Origin: CAZSLZ01 sp964607865
GTDB taxonomy: Bacteria; Vulcanimicrobiota; JAJTBE01; CAZSLZ01
NCBI GenBank assembly: GCA_964607865.1
Contig: CAZSLZ010000105.1
Coordinates: 1-12,704 of the forward strand
Reading direction: 5' to 3'
Length of the DNA stretch: 12,704 bases
Positions 6,951 through 12,704 of this stretch are shown here, piece by piece (position 1 is the first letter of the stretch; each line of letters begins with the position of its first letter). Both the position numbers and the translations under genes were made by a program. The notes below the pieces were generated by a model, which made no database searches, was not told the origin of the DNA, and was given only the letters and a program-made list of their open reading frames with translations.

Positions 6951-8435
6951 TCAAGTATTATTATCACTTTTCCTCATTTTATTGGTGAGTTGTGACAGGT
7001 AGTTAATTCCCAGATCGATGTAATTAACCATCTTTTTTGGATTGATTTTAATTAATTTCTTCAAATACTGGGAAACTTTTTCTTTTTCATGAGTCTTCTG
7101 GTAAAGTGAAACCAGTGCTTCATAAACCTCTTCCTTATTTGTCGTCTTTATTTGCTCGGCAATTTTATAGGCTCCCTCGGCTTGTTCATATTTCTTCAGG
7201 TTAACAAAACAGTGCCCCAGGTCAAGGTAAGTTTCCCAGTCATCAGGGAAACTGTCGATTTTATAGACATACAGTTCCACAGCTTTGGAATACCATTCCT
7301 CCGCCTTTTCCTGATCATCAACGTTCTTGTAATAATTGGCAAGTTCATAACGAAGAGCGGGAATCGTCCCATGAGGGTCTTCTTCTATGGCTTTTTTAAT
7401 GATAGCTATGAATTCATCGCCTTTATTCAATTCCAGCGCAAGGCAGCTTAAAACGTTTAAATTCGAAAGTGGATCCTGTTGCTCGGCTATTTTTGCCTGT
7501 TCGAAGGCTTCCTCATATTTACCCTGTTTCTGCAGGGCAATTACCAGGTTGGAACGAAAACTTGCCTGCTGGGGGTCAAGTTCAACAGATTTTCTTATGA
7601 ACTGCTCAGCTTTTGAAGGCCAGTTTTTCTTATATAAGAGGATACTTCCCACCTTCATGTTTACCAGGGGTTCGTCGGGATATATATTCAAGCCCTCTTC
7701 ATAATATTTGCGAGCAAGATCAAATTTGGCATCAGCTTCGTAACGGGTACCTTTTTCAAAATAATCACGGGCTTTTTTATACCGGGCAAAACTTTCCCTC
7801 ATCTGCTTCAACTCAGCTTCTTTGCCTAATTTGCTTAATATTGTTGAATACATGGCAAAAGTAGCTTCATCGGGATGGCTTTTAATCACCTTATCTACCA
7901 GCTGCTCAGCATCCCCAAAGCGTTTTTCTTTAATATATAAATCTCCCAGGCGATGCATGGCAATGAGTTTATTCCGGTTTGTCATAAAATCGTTGCGGGG
8001 AATATCAAGAATTTGCAGATAAAGCTGTTCTTCCTTGTCTTCGTCGTGAATCAGAGAAAAAACCCGGGCTTTTTTCATCAGTAAATCTATATTGTAAGGG
8101 TTTCTTTCCAGGGCTTCATCCAGAGTTTCCAGGGCGCTTTCGTAATTCTTTAATCTTACAAAAATTTCTGACTTCATCCCCATAAATTCAGGATCACCAG
8201 GATACCGTGAAAGCGCCTGAAAAACAACCCCCGATGCCTTCCTGTTCTCTCTCTTCTTGATAAGAATTTTGGCCATATTTATAAACTGCATCTTGTTATG
8301 CAGCGACTTATCCTGAGACAATAAACCGTTAAGGACTTCATCGAAATATGCCACTACCTCGTCGCCCCTGAAAAATGTATCACCTACCTGTACTGTTATT
8401 ACTTTCTGGTCTTGTCTGTCAAATAGATTTGCCAT
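6951..8435 (-). CDS. Cytoplasmic tetratricopeptide repeat protein
   Basis: 494 residues with no signal peptide and no membrane helix. After about 45 N-terminal residues (ITVQVGDTFFRGDEVVAYFD), helix pairs with TPR consensus spacing run nearly to the end: YESALETLDEALERNPYN (98-115), RFGDAEQLVDKVIKSHPDE (172-190), DLARKYYEEGLNIYPDEP (239-256), KAEQFIRKSVELDPQQ (275-290), YEEAFEQAKIAEQQDP (307-322), KAEEWYSKAVELY (377-389), YEQAEGAYKIAEQI (416-429) and EKVSQYLKKLIKINPKK (452-468). That makes roughly ten repeats, which normally scaffold protein-protein contacts. It is the first gene of the minus-strand operon, with GAGGTG five bases before the ATG and 17 bp to the next gene. A partner inside the operon, such as the cytoplasmic part of the kinase-like protein, is a reasonable inference; no enzyme activity is indicated. 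Confidence 0.9.
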   Translation of the reverse strand: MANLFDRQDQKVITVQVGDTFFRGDEVVAYFDEVLNGLLSQDKSLHNKMQFINMAKILIKKRENRKASGVVFQALSRYPGDPEFMGMKSEIFVRLKNYESALETLDEALERNPYNIDLLMKKARVFSLIHDEDKEEQLYLQILDIPRNDFMTNRNKLIAMHRLGDLYIKEKRFGDAEQLVDKVIKSHPDEATFAMYSTILSKLGKEAELKQMRESFARYKKARDYFEKGTRYEADAKFDLARKYYEEGLNIYPDEPLVNMKVGSILLYKKNWPSKAEQFIRKSVELDPQQASFRSNLVIALQKQGKYEEAFEQAKIAEQQDPLSNLNVLSCLALELNKGDEFIAIIKKAIEEDPHGTIPALRYELANYYKNVDDQEKAEEWYSKAVELYVYKIDSFPDDWETYLDLGHCFVNLKKYEQAEGAYKIAEQIKTTNKEEVYEALVSLYQKTHEKEKVSQYLKKLIKINPKKMVNYIDLGINYLSQLTNKMRKSDNNT

Positions 8436-8613
8436 GATTACACCTCGATGATTCCCTTCATACAGTCTTCATGAATAATTCCTCAAAACGGAATAAAAAT
8501 CCTACAAAATAACTGTCTAAAAAGGAAAATTGATAAAATAGAATAAATATTTAGTATTTCTGTATTCTTAAACGCAAAAAAACCAAAAATAATTCTTTTA
8601 TTCTGGAGGAATC
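8436..8613. promoter_or_regulatory. Divergent promoter region between TPR operon and mce operon
   Basis: These 178 AT-rich bases separate the minus-strand TPR operon from the plus-strand epimerase operon. A plus-strand candidate promoter is TTGATA at 8530-8535 with TAGTAT at 8552-8557 (16-base spacer). On the minus strand TAGACA, read from about 8520, resembles a -35 with a weak TTTATT at 16 bases. Both are only partial consensus matches. I see no gene or strong hairpin here. Confidence 0.35.
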
Positions 8614-9015
8614 ATGCAAAAAATTAGTCATATTGGTATAGCTGTGAATAACCTGGAAGAATCGGTGAAATTATATGAAACCTTTCTTAAAGACGTTCAG
8701 GTTCACTGGGAGGAAGTTGAAGACCAGAAAGTAAAAGTTGCAGCTATTCCCCTGGGCGATTCAAAGATTGAGTTGCTGGAGCCCACATCTGATGAGAGCC
8801 CCATTGCAAAATTTATAGAGAAAAAAGGCACAGGTATACATCATATGGCCATAGAAGTTGATAATATTGAAGAAATTCTAGAAATTCTCGATAAATCAGG
8901 TTTCAGATTAATCGATAAAAAACCCAGGATAGGCGCCATGGGGATGAAGATTGCTTTTGTTCATCCCAAGTCAACCAGCGGGGTTTTACTGGAGATCTGC
9001 CAGCCAAAGAAATAA
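8614..9015 (+). CDS. mce: Methylmalonyl-CoA epimerase (VOC superfamily)
   Basis: 133 residues, the normal size for this family, with GGAGG five bases before the ATG. It interconverts (S)- and (R)-methylmalonyl-CoA, linking propionyl-CoA carboxylation to the B12-dependent mutase and succinyl-CoA. The vicinal-oxygen-chelate repeats show as ISHIGIAVNNLEESVKLYE (4-22) and GIHHMAIEVDNIEEIL (74-89). Likely metal ligands are His6, Glu53 (KIELLEP), His77 and Glu127 (VLLEI); the 50-residue spacing of the last two matches known epimerases. The typical GAHGK segment reads GAMGM (107-111), followed by the expected IAFVHPKSTSGVLLE. No mutase or carboxylase gene is in the window. It overlaps the next gene by one base (TAATG). 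Confidence 0.92.
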   Translation: MQKISHIGIAVNNLEESVKLYETFLKDVQVHWEEVEDQKVKVAAIPLGDSKIELLEPTSDESPIAKFIEKKGTGIHHMAIEVDNIEEILEILDKSGFRLIDKKPRIGAMGMKIAFVHPKSTSGVLLEICQPKK

Positions 9016-9851
9016 TGAAAAAAGTAGGAATCTTATTTCTATATTTGCTCCTGGGCCTGGTGGTAATAATTATTGGGGTTTCTGTTGCCTTTTCTCTGAA
9101 CCCCCTGGAATTTTTTAACGAAATCAAGGCCTCCAGAACCATTAGTATTACTTACATTGTCTTGTTATATTGCATGGTTTTTTTTGTGTTGCATAAATTG
9201 GTAAAAAAAGACGATCCCCGGGGCCTGAAAAGCCTGGGGTTGGCAGTGAAGGAAGCAAATTTCAAAAAAATACTTATTATTGCCATTTTTTCTTTTGGTT
9301 TTTTTGGTTTTTATATTATCACCTTGATTGCATCCGGAGGAGCTATCCTGTCAAGTTCAATTGCCACGCTTGTAATGGTTTTTCTGGAAGGGCTTTTTTT
9401 TGGTTTTCTATTCGCCCTGGTAGAAGAGGTAATGTTCCGGGGTTATATTCTGCAGTCATTGCTGAAAGAATATTCTAAACCGGCAGCTTTCATCTTTGCC
9501 AATTCAATTTTTGCAATTTTACATATCTTCCGGCCTGGCGATATTAGTTTTAAAATTATTTATTTCACTGGGATCTTTCTTCTGGGTATTCTTCTTTCAT
9601 TTGCATATTACAAGACAAAGAACCTCTGGTTACCTGTCATAATCCATTCGGTCCTTATCGGGTTTACTTATATTTATTCTCATGTGCTGAAAATTATTGA
9701 TCTTTATTATAAGCCATATAACTATTTATGGGGAATTCAGAATTCACCGGTGGCGGGGCTTATGGCTCTTTTCTATTTCATTTGCATCTTTCTGGTAATA
9801 AGAAGAATATTTAAAAATGATATCCCTGTCCACGACAAAACTGATATGTAA
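9015..9851 (+). CDS. CPBP-family intramembrane glutamic endopeptidase (Abi/CAAX protease-like)
   Basis: 278 residues and highly hydrophobic, with about seven or eight membrane segments from residue 4 onward. The family core lies in the second half: EEVMFRG (137-143) is the EExxxR motif with catalytic Glu137/Glu138 and Arg142, FAILH (166-170) is the FxxxH motif, and WLPVIIH (205-211) supplies the last conserved His. The Asn often four residues after that His is absent (HSVLI). Family members cleave substrates within the membrane; roles include prenyl-protein processing, bacteriocin self-immunity and sigma-factor regulation, and nothing here chooses between them. The start overlaps the stop of mce by one base, implying translational coupling. 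No bacteriocin-like small ORF is next to it. Confidence 0.88.
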   Translation: MKKVGILFLYLLLGLVVIIIGVSVAFSLNPLEFFNEIKASRTISITYIVLLYCMVFFVLHKLVKKDDPRGLKSLGLAVKEANFKKILIIAIFSFGFFGFYIITLIASGGAILSSSIATLVMVFLEGLFFGFLFALVEEVMFRGYILQSLLKEYSKPAAFIFANSIFAILHIFRPGDISFKIIYFTGIFLLGILLSFAYYKTKNLWLPVIIHSVLIGFTYIYSHVLKIIDLYYKPYNYLWGIQNSPVAGLMALFYFICIFLVIRRIFKNDIPVHDKTDM

Positions 9852-10003
9852 ACCACTTTTTTTAAAACTATTAGGATACAATAAAATTATGCTGAAGAAA
9901 AAAGGGGTATCCGTTTATGTAAGGACTTAATATTTCCTTAGTAAACTATTCATAATTACATCAATTGAAATATATTTTCCACCCTGTCAGGATCTGGAAA
10001 CTT

Positions 10004-10050
10004 TTTGCCTGATTTATTGTTAAATTATATGTTAAGAGAGATCAGGCAAA
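10004..10050. repeat. Perfect 10-bp inverted repeat with 27-bp spacer
   Basis: TTTGCCTGAT at 10004-10013 is matched exactly by its reverse complement ATCAGGCAAA at 10041-10050. The spacer is AT-rich and holds two GTTAA words. It could be a hairpin in the RNA downstream of the CPBP gene, a remnant of a small mobile element, or a protein-binding site. Confidence 0.6.
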
Positions 10051-10194
10051 CAGAAAAACCAACTCGATTTAATTTAAATTGCCACACCCTTTCAGGGGCC
10101 GCAATTACGGTTCTGGTTAAACGAGCCATCAGGCCTCAGTAAAGATTTATTCTGTTTCCCAGAAGCCTGTCACATTTCCATAGTCCGTTATGTT

Positions 10195-10243
10195 GTCATT
10201 GCGAGCCTCGAAGAGGCGACGCAATCTCAATTTAGATCGGGTT
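10195..10243 (+). repeat. Dispersed hairpin repeat, copy 2
   Basis: It starts GTCATTGCGA and ends CAATTTAGATCGGGTT, in the opposite orientation to copy 1 at 3832-3882. The outer stem is ATTGCG/CGCAAT (10198-10203 with 10220-10225) and the inner stem GCCTC/GAGGC (10205-10209 with 10213-10217) around GAA. The inner stem differs from copy 1 on both sides yet still pairs. A GCATCC/GGATGC hairpin with TGCTCGTGATGA follows at 10362-10387; its relative lies next to copy 1 at 3904-3926. Confidence 0.75.
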
Positions 10244-10312
10244 TGTTCTAAACCCACTTACCTTGCGTCAGTGAGCGACTGAATTTTTGCCGGGTAAAAA
10301 AAGCTACATTGC

Positions 10313-10343
10313 GAACATTATGTTCCCCAATTCTTAATTGGGG
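10313..10343 (+). repeat. Two abutting perfect hairpins
   Basis: GAACA-TTA-TGTTC (10313-10325) is followed directly by CCCCAATT-CTT-AATTGGGG (10325-10343), sharing one C. Flanking GCGA (10311-10314) and TCGC (10355-10358) can close an outer stem, so the block looks like a degenerate, enlarged version of the same repeat family. No T run follows, so it is not a typical terminator. Confidence 0.55.
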
Positions 10344-10413
10344 TGGTACAGAGATCGCTACGCATCCTGCGGATGCTCGTGATGAAGAATTCCGTGTAGA
10401 TTTCGTTTTTTTC

Positions 10414-10437
10414 CTTCAACAATCGTTGAAGCTTTTT
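10414..10437 (+). terminator. Rho-independent terminator-like hairpin upstream of copA
   Basis: CTTCAAC (10414-10420), loop AATC, GTTGAAG (10425-10431), then C and TTTTT. The seven-base perfect stem and T tract fit an intrinsic terminator on the plus strand, although the stem is AT-leaning. It lies 41 bases before the copA start codon. It may end read-through from the mce-CPBP operon or act as an attenuator in a copA leader. Confidence 0.55.
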
Positions 10438-10478
10438 GGGAATCAGTATTTACAAGAAAAAAAATGGAGTGTAAAACT

Positions 10479-12704
10479 ATGAATTCCGATAATAATCAAA
10501 ATAAAGAAAATCAGGAAAGTTGCCCCTATGTACCTCCCCGGCCTTCGAAAGCAAATAAGGCTGCTGACAACAAAAGTGGAGGTTTGGAGGCTACTTTTTA
10601 TATTGAGGGTATGTCCTGCGCTTCCTGTGTGAAGCGGGTGGAAGATATAGTTGTTGATATGGACGGGGTGATCTCGGCGGTGGTTAACCTGGCTTCGGAA
10701 AAAGCCAAGGTGGTTTTTCAGCCTGATTTGATTCAGCCTGAACAGATTAAAAAAATAATTGAAGATGCGGGTTACAAGGTGGCAAATATTGAAACTGCCC
10801 TGAAAGATGCCGAGGAATTTTCTGTGTCAATAGCTGGAATGAGTTGCGCCTCCTGTGTGAAGAGAGTGGAAGATGCCCTGAATGACGAGCCCGATATTAT
10901 TTCTGCAACGGTGAATTTTGCCACTGAATCAGCCCGGATTCTGGCAAAACCCGGAAAAATAAGCCCGGATTTTATTACTAAGATTATTGAGGTTGCGGGA
11001 TACCAGGTTACTGATATAAAAAGCAGAAGGAAGCCTGAACCCCAGGCATCAGGAACTCCGGATTTAATTCAACGGAAAAAAGAAGAAGCCAGAGAACTCA
11101 AAAAGAGGTTCATTGTAGCTTTAATACTCACAGCTTTGATATTCATAGGCAGTATGCCACGATTCTTTCCTTTTGTAAAAGCTATCCCTTCCTCTATTCT
11201 GAACTATATTCTGATGGTATTGACGATTCCTGTGCTTTTCTGGGCAGGCCGGCAGTTCTATATAGGCGCTTATAAGGCATTATTACACAAAACTGCCGAT
11301 ATGAATACCCTGGTTGCTGTAGGTACTTTTTCTGCCTTTGCTTATAGCGTCTTTATAACGTTTTATCCCGAGTTCATAACTCGGCAGGGCCTTGGGGTTC
11401 ATGTATATTATGATACCTCGGTGATGATTATTGCCTTTATATTATTGGGGCGTATGCTGGAAGCCCGGGCAAAAAGCCAGACTTCATCGGCAATTTATAA
11501 GCTGATGGATCTTAAACCCCGAGAAGCGCGAATTAAAAAGGGTGATGAAACTGTAACCATCTCTGTTGATGATGTTCAGGTTGGAGATCTGGTTATGGTC
11601 AGGCCTGGCGATAAAATTCCCGTTGATGGAATAATTGTGGAGGGAAATTCATCGGTGGATGAATCCATGCTCACAGGCGAGCCTATTCCCGTTGATAAAG
11701 CCCCCGGTGATGAAGTTATTGGCGGTACGATTAACAAAACCGGAGCTTTCACCTTTGAAGCAGGCAAGGTGGGCAAAGATACTGCTTTGGCACAGATTAT
11801 CCGTATTGTGGAAGAGGCCCAGGCTGAAAAAGCTCCCATACGACGCATAGCCGATGTTCTTGCATCCTATTTTGTGCCCATAGTTGTGGGAATTGCGATT
11901 ATTACTTTTATTGTATGGATGATTTTTGGGCCTGAACCGCCTTTTACCCTGGCGCTGATGAGCTTCATATCGGTTCTGATTATTGCGTGCCCCTGCGCAA
12001 TGGGGCTTGCAACGCCCACTGCTATTATGGTGGGTACCGGCAGAGGCGCTGAAAATGGAATTTTGATAAAGGGCGGTGAAAGCCTGGAGCGGGCTCATAA
12101 AATTAACACTATAATTTTTGACAAGACAGGGACCCTGACCAGGGGAAAACCCGTGGTCCAGGATGTTATTCCTCTGGCAGGATATGAACAGAATGAATTA
12201 TTGAAGTTATCCGCTTCAGCTGAGGATTTATCTGAACATCCACTGGCGCGGGCTGTGGTTCAAAAAGCTGAAGAAGACAGTTTGAAGCTGGTGAAAGCTG
12301 CCGATTTTAATTCGGTTCCTGGCAAGGGTTTATCTGCGACGATTGAGGGTAAGAAAATTTTTATTGGAAAAAGAAGTTATATAAAAGAGCTGGGTATGGA
12401 TATTTCTTTGGCAGAATCTGGTTATAACCGATTGGCTGGCGAGGGAAAAACCGCAATTTTTGTGGCCATAGATGAGAAGGTTGCCGGTGTGATTTCTTTT
12501 GGTGATACTGTACGCCCAACATCAAAAGAGGCTGTGAAAAAATTGAAGCAGCTGGGGGTTAATGTGATTCTGTTGACCGGTGATAACCATACAACAGCCG
12601 GTGTAATAGGAAAAGAGCTGGGTATAGATAAGGTAATAGCTGAGGTTTTACCCGGCGATAAGGCAAATGTAGTGAAGGATATACAGAATGAAGGGCTGGT
12701 TGTG
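10479..12704 (+). CDS. copA: Cu(+)-exporting P1B-type ATPase CopA, C-terminus cut off by window edge
   Basis: 742 codons lie in the window and the frame is open at its end; the family is usually about 750-830 residues. Two heavy-metal-associated domains each hold GMSCASCVKRVED (metal Cys47/50 and Cys123/126). Membrane helices start near residue 210. The actuator motif is TGEP (399-402), and the metal-site motif CPC (504-506) marks the Cu(+)/Ag(+) group. The phosphorylation site is DKTGTLT with Asp548. The ATP-binding SEHPL has His587, and TGDN lies at 700-703. The GDGxND hinge and last two helices lie beyond the edge. It pumps monovalent copper out of the cytoplasm. The first 38 residues are polar, with one lone Cys15. 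I chose the ATG at 10479 because GGAG (10466-10469) sits nine bases before it; an in-frame ATG at 10464 has no site. A terminator-like hairpin stands 41 bases upstream. Confidence 0.96.
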   Translation, partial: MNSDNNQNKENQESCPYVPPRPSKANKAADNKSGGLEATFYIEGMSCASCVKRVEDIVVDMDGVISAVVNLASEKAKVVFQPDLIQPEQIKKIIEDAGYKVANIETALKDAEEFSVSIAGMSCASCVKRVEDALNDEPDIISATVNFATESARILAKPGKISPDFITKIIEVAGYQVTDIKSRRKPEPQASGTPDLIQRKKEEARELKKRFIVALILTALIFIGSMPRFFPFVKAIPSSILNYILMVLTIPVLFWAGRQFYIGAYKALLHKTADMNTLVAVGTFSAFAYSVFITFYPEFITRQGLGVHVYYDTSVMIIAFILLGRMLEARAKSQTSSAIYKLMDLKPREARIKKGDETVTISVDDVQVGDLVMVRPGDKIPVDGIIVEGNSSVDESMLTGEPIPVDKAPGDEVIGGTINKTGAFTFEAGKVGKDTALAQIIRIVEEAQAEKAPIRRIADVLASYFVPIVVGIAIITFIVWMIFGPEPPFTLALMSFISVLIIACPCAMGLATPTAIMVGTGRGAENGILIKGGESLERAHKINTIIFDKTGTLTRGKPVVQDVIPLAGYEQNELLKLSASAEDLSEHPLARAVVQKAEEDSLKLVKAADFNSVPGKGLSATIEGKKIFIGKRSYIKELGMDISLAESGYNRLAGEGKTAIFVAIDEKVAGVISFGDTVRPTSKEAVKKLKQLGVNVILLTGDNHTTAGVIGKELGIDKVIAEVLPGDKANVVKDIQNEGLVV

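Larger units (their letters stand above)
9852..10478. other. 627-bp gene-free region rich in inverted repeats
   Basis: No credible gene is found on either strand between the CPBP gene and copA. In order it holds: a 10-base inverted repeat with a 27-base spacer (10004-10050), the dispersed hairpin repeat (10195-10243), a GGGTTT/AAACCC hairpin (10239-10255), a TCAGT/ACTGA hairpin followed by T5 (10268-10287), two abutting hairpins (10313-10343), a GCATCC/GGATGC hairpin (10362-10376) and a terminator-like hairpin (10414-10437). I see no CsoR, CopY or CueR box that I could defend ahead of copA. Confidence 0.6.

Noticed and set aside
6934..6954. TTG start at 6954 for the kinase-like gene, overlapping the previous stop
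   Set aside because: Coupling through TTGA is conceivable, but the ribosome site fits the ATG at 6933 far better and the zinc ribbon starts right after it.
9015..9851. CPBP protease as a bacteriocin immunity gene
   Set aside because: No bacteriocin precursor, double-glycine leader peptide or ABC exporter gene is next to it, and its partner gene is metabolic.
9888..9929. Small ORF of 13 codons starting at the ATG at 9888
   Set aside because: It is too short and has no clear ribosome site or recognisable product.
10325..10358. CsoR-type operator in the GGGGTGG region upstream of copA
   Set aside because: The G-run belongs to a hairpin of the repeat family and lacks the TACCC/GGGTA dyad expected for CsoR.
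10195..10387. Possible CRISPR array from the repeated short hairpins
   Set aside because: The hairpins differ in sequence and spacing. There are no identical direct repeats with regular spacers and no cas genes.

Overview
The window looks like chromosomal DNA from a low-to-moderate GC, Gram-positive-type bacterium. Shine-Dalgarno sites are purine-rich and mostly close to GGAGG, genes are packed in short operons, and one regulator resembles the RsbW/SpoIIAB family. A Bacillota (Clostridia-like) host is my best guess, but the sequence alone does not fix the taxon. There is no rRNA, tRNA, CRISPR array, transposase or phage gene.

Left part (1-3747). Two minus-strand genes encode a partial protein with two probable GNAT acetyltransferase domains and a histidine-kinase-fold ATPase of the RsbW type with its own N-terminal helical domain. 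Divergent from them, across 144 bp that hold an AT-rich palindrome, are two adjacent paralogues with the layout of the eukaryotic MULAN/GIDE protein: membrane helix, GIDE-like domain, membrane helix. The second carries a basic RPGGR-type tail where MULAN has its RING finger. A run of nine C sits at the start of that tail; loss of one C would replace it with an acidic GPAGEE-type tail.

Centre (4032-8435, minus strand). A tight three-gene operon reads, in transcription order: a cytoplasmic TPR protein; a membrane protein with zinc ribbon, kinase-like domain, one transmembrane helix, extracytoplasmic TPRs and an unrecognised C-terminal domain; and YidD, a membrane-protein insertion factor. The kinase-like domain has Asn in place of the catalytic Asp, an altered DFG and no glycine-rich loop, so it is probably a pseudokinase. 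The operon may be an envelope sensing or assembly module.

Right part (8614-12704, plus strand). Methylmalonyl-CoA epimerase and a CPBP-family intramembrane protease form a pair overlapping by one base. A 627-bp gene-free stretch follows, filled with inverted repeats. One of these is a dispersed hairpin repeat also found, inverted and with compensatory stem changes, at 3832-3882. The stretch ends in a terminator-like hairpin just ahead of copA, a Cu(+)-exporting P-type ATPase that runs off the window before its GDGxND hinge motif.
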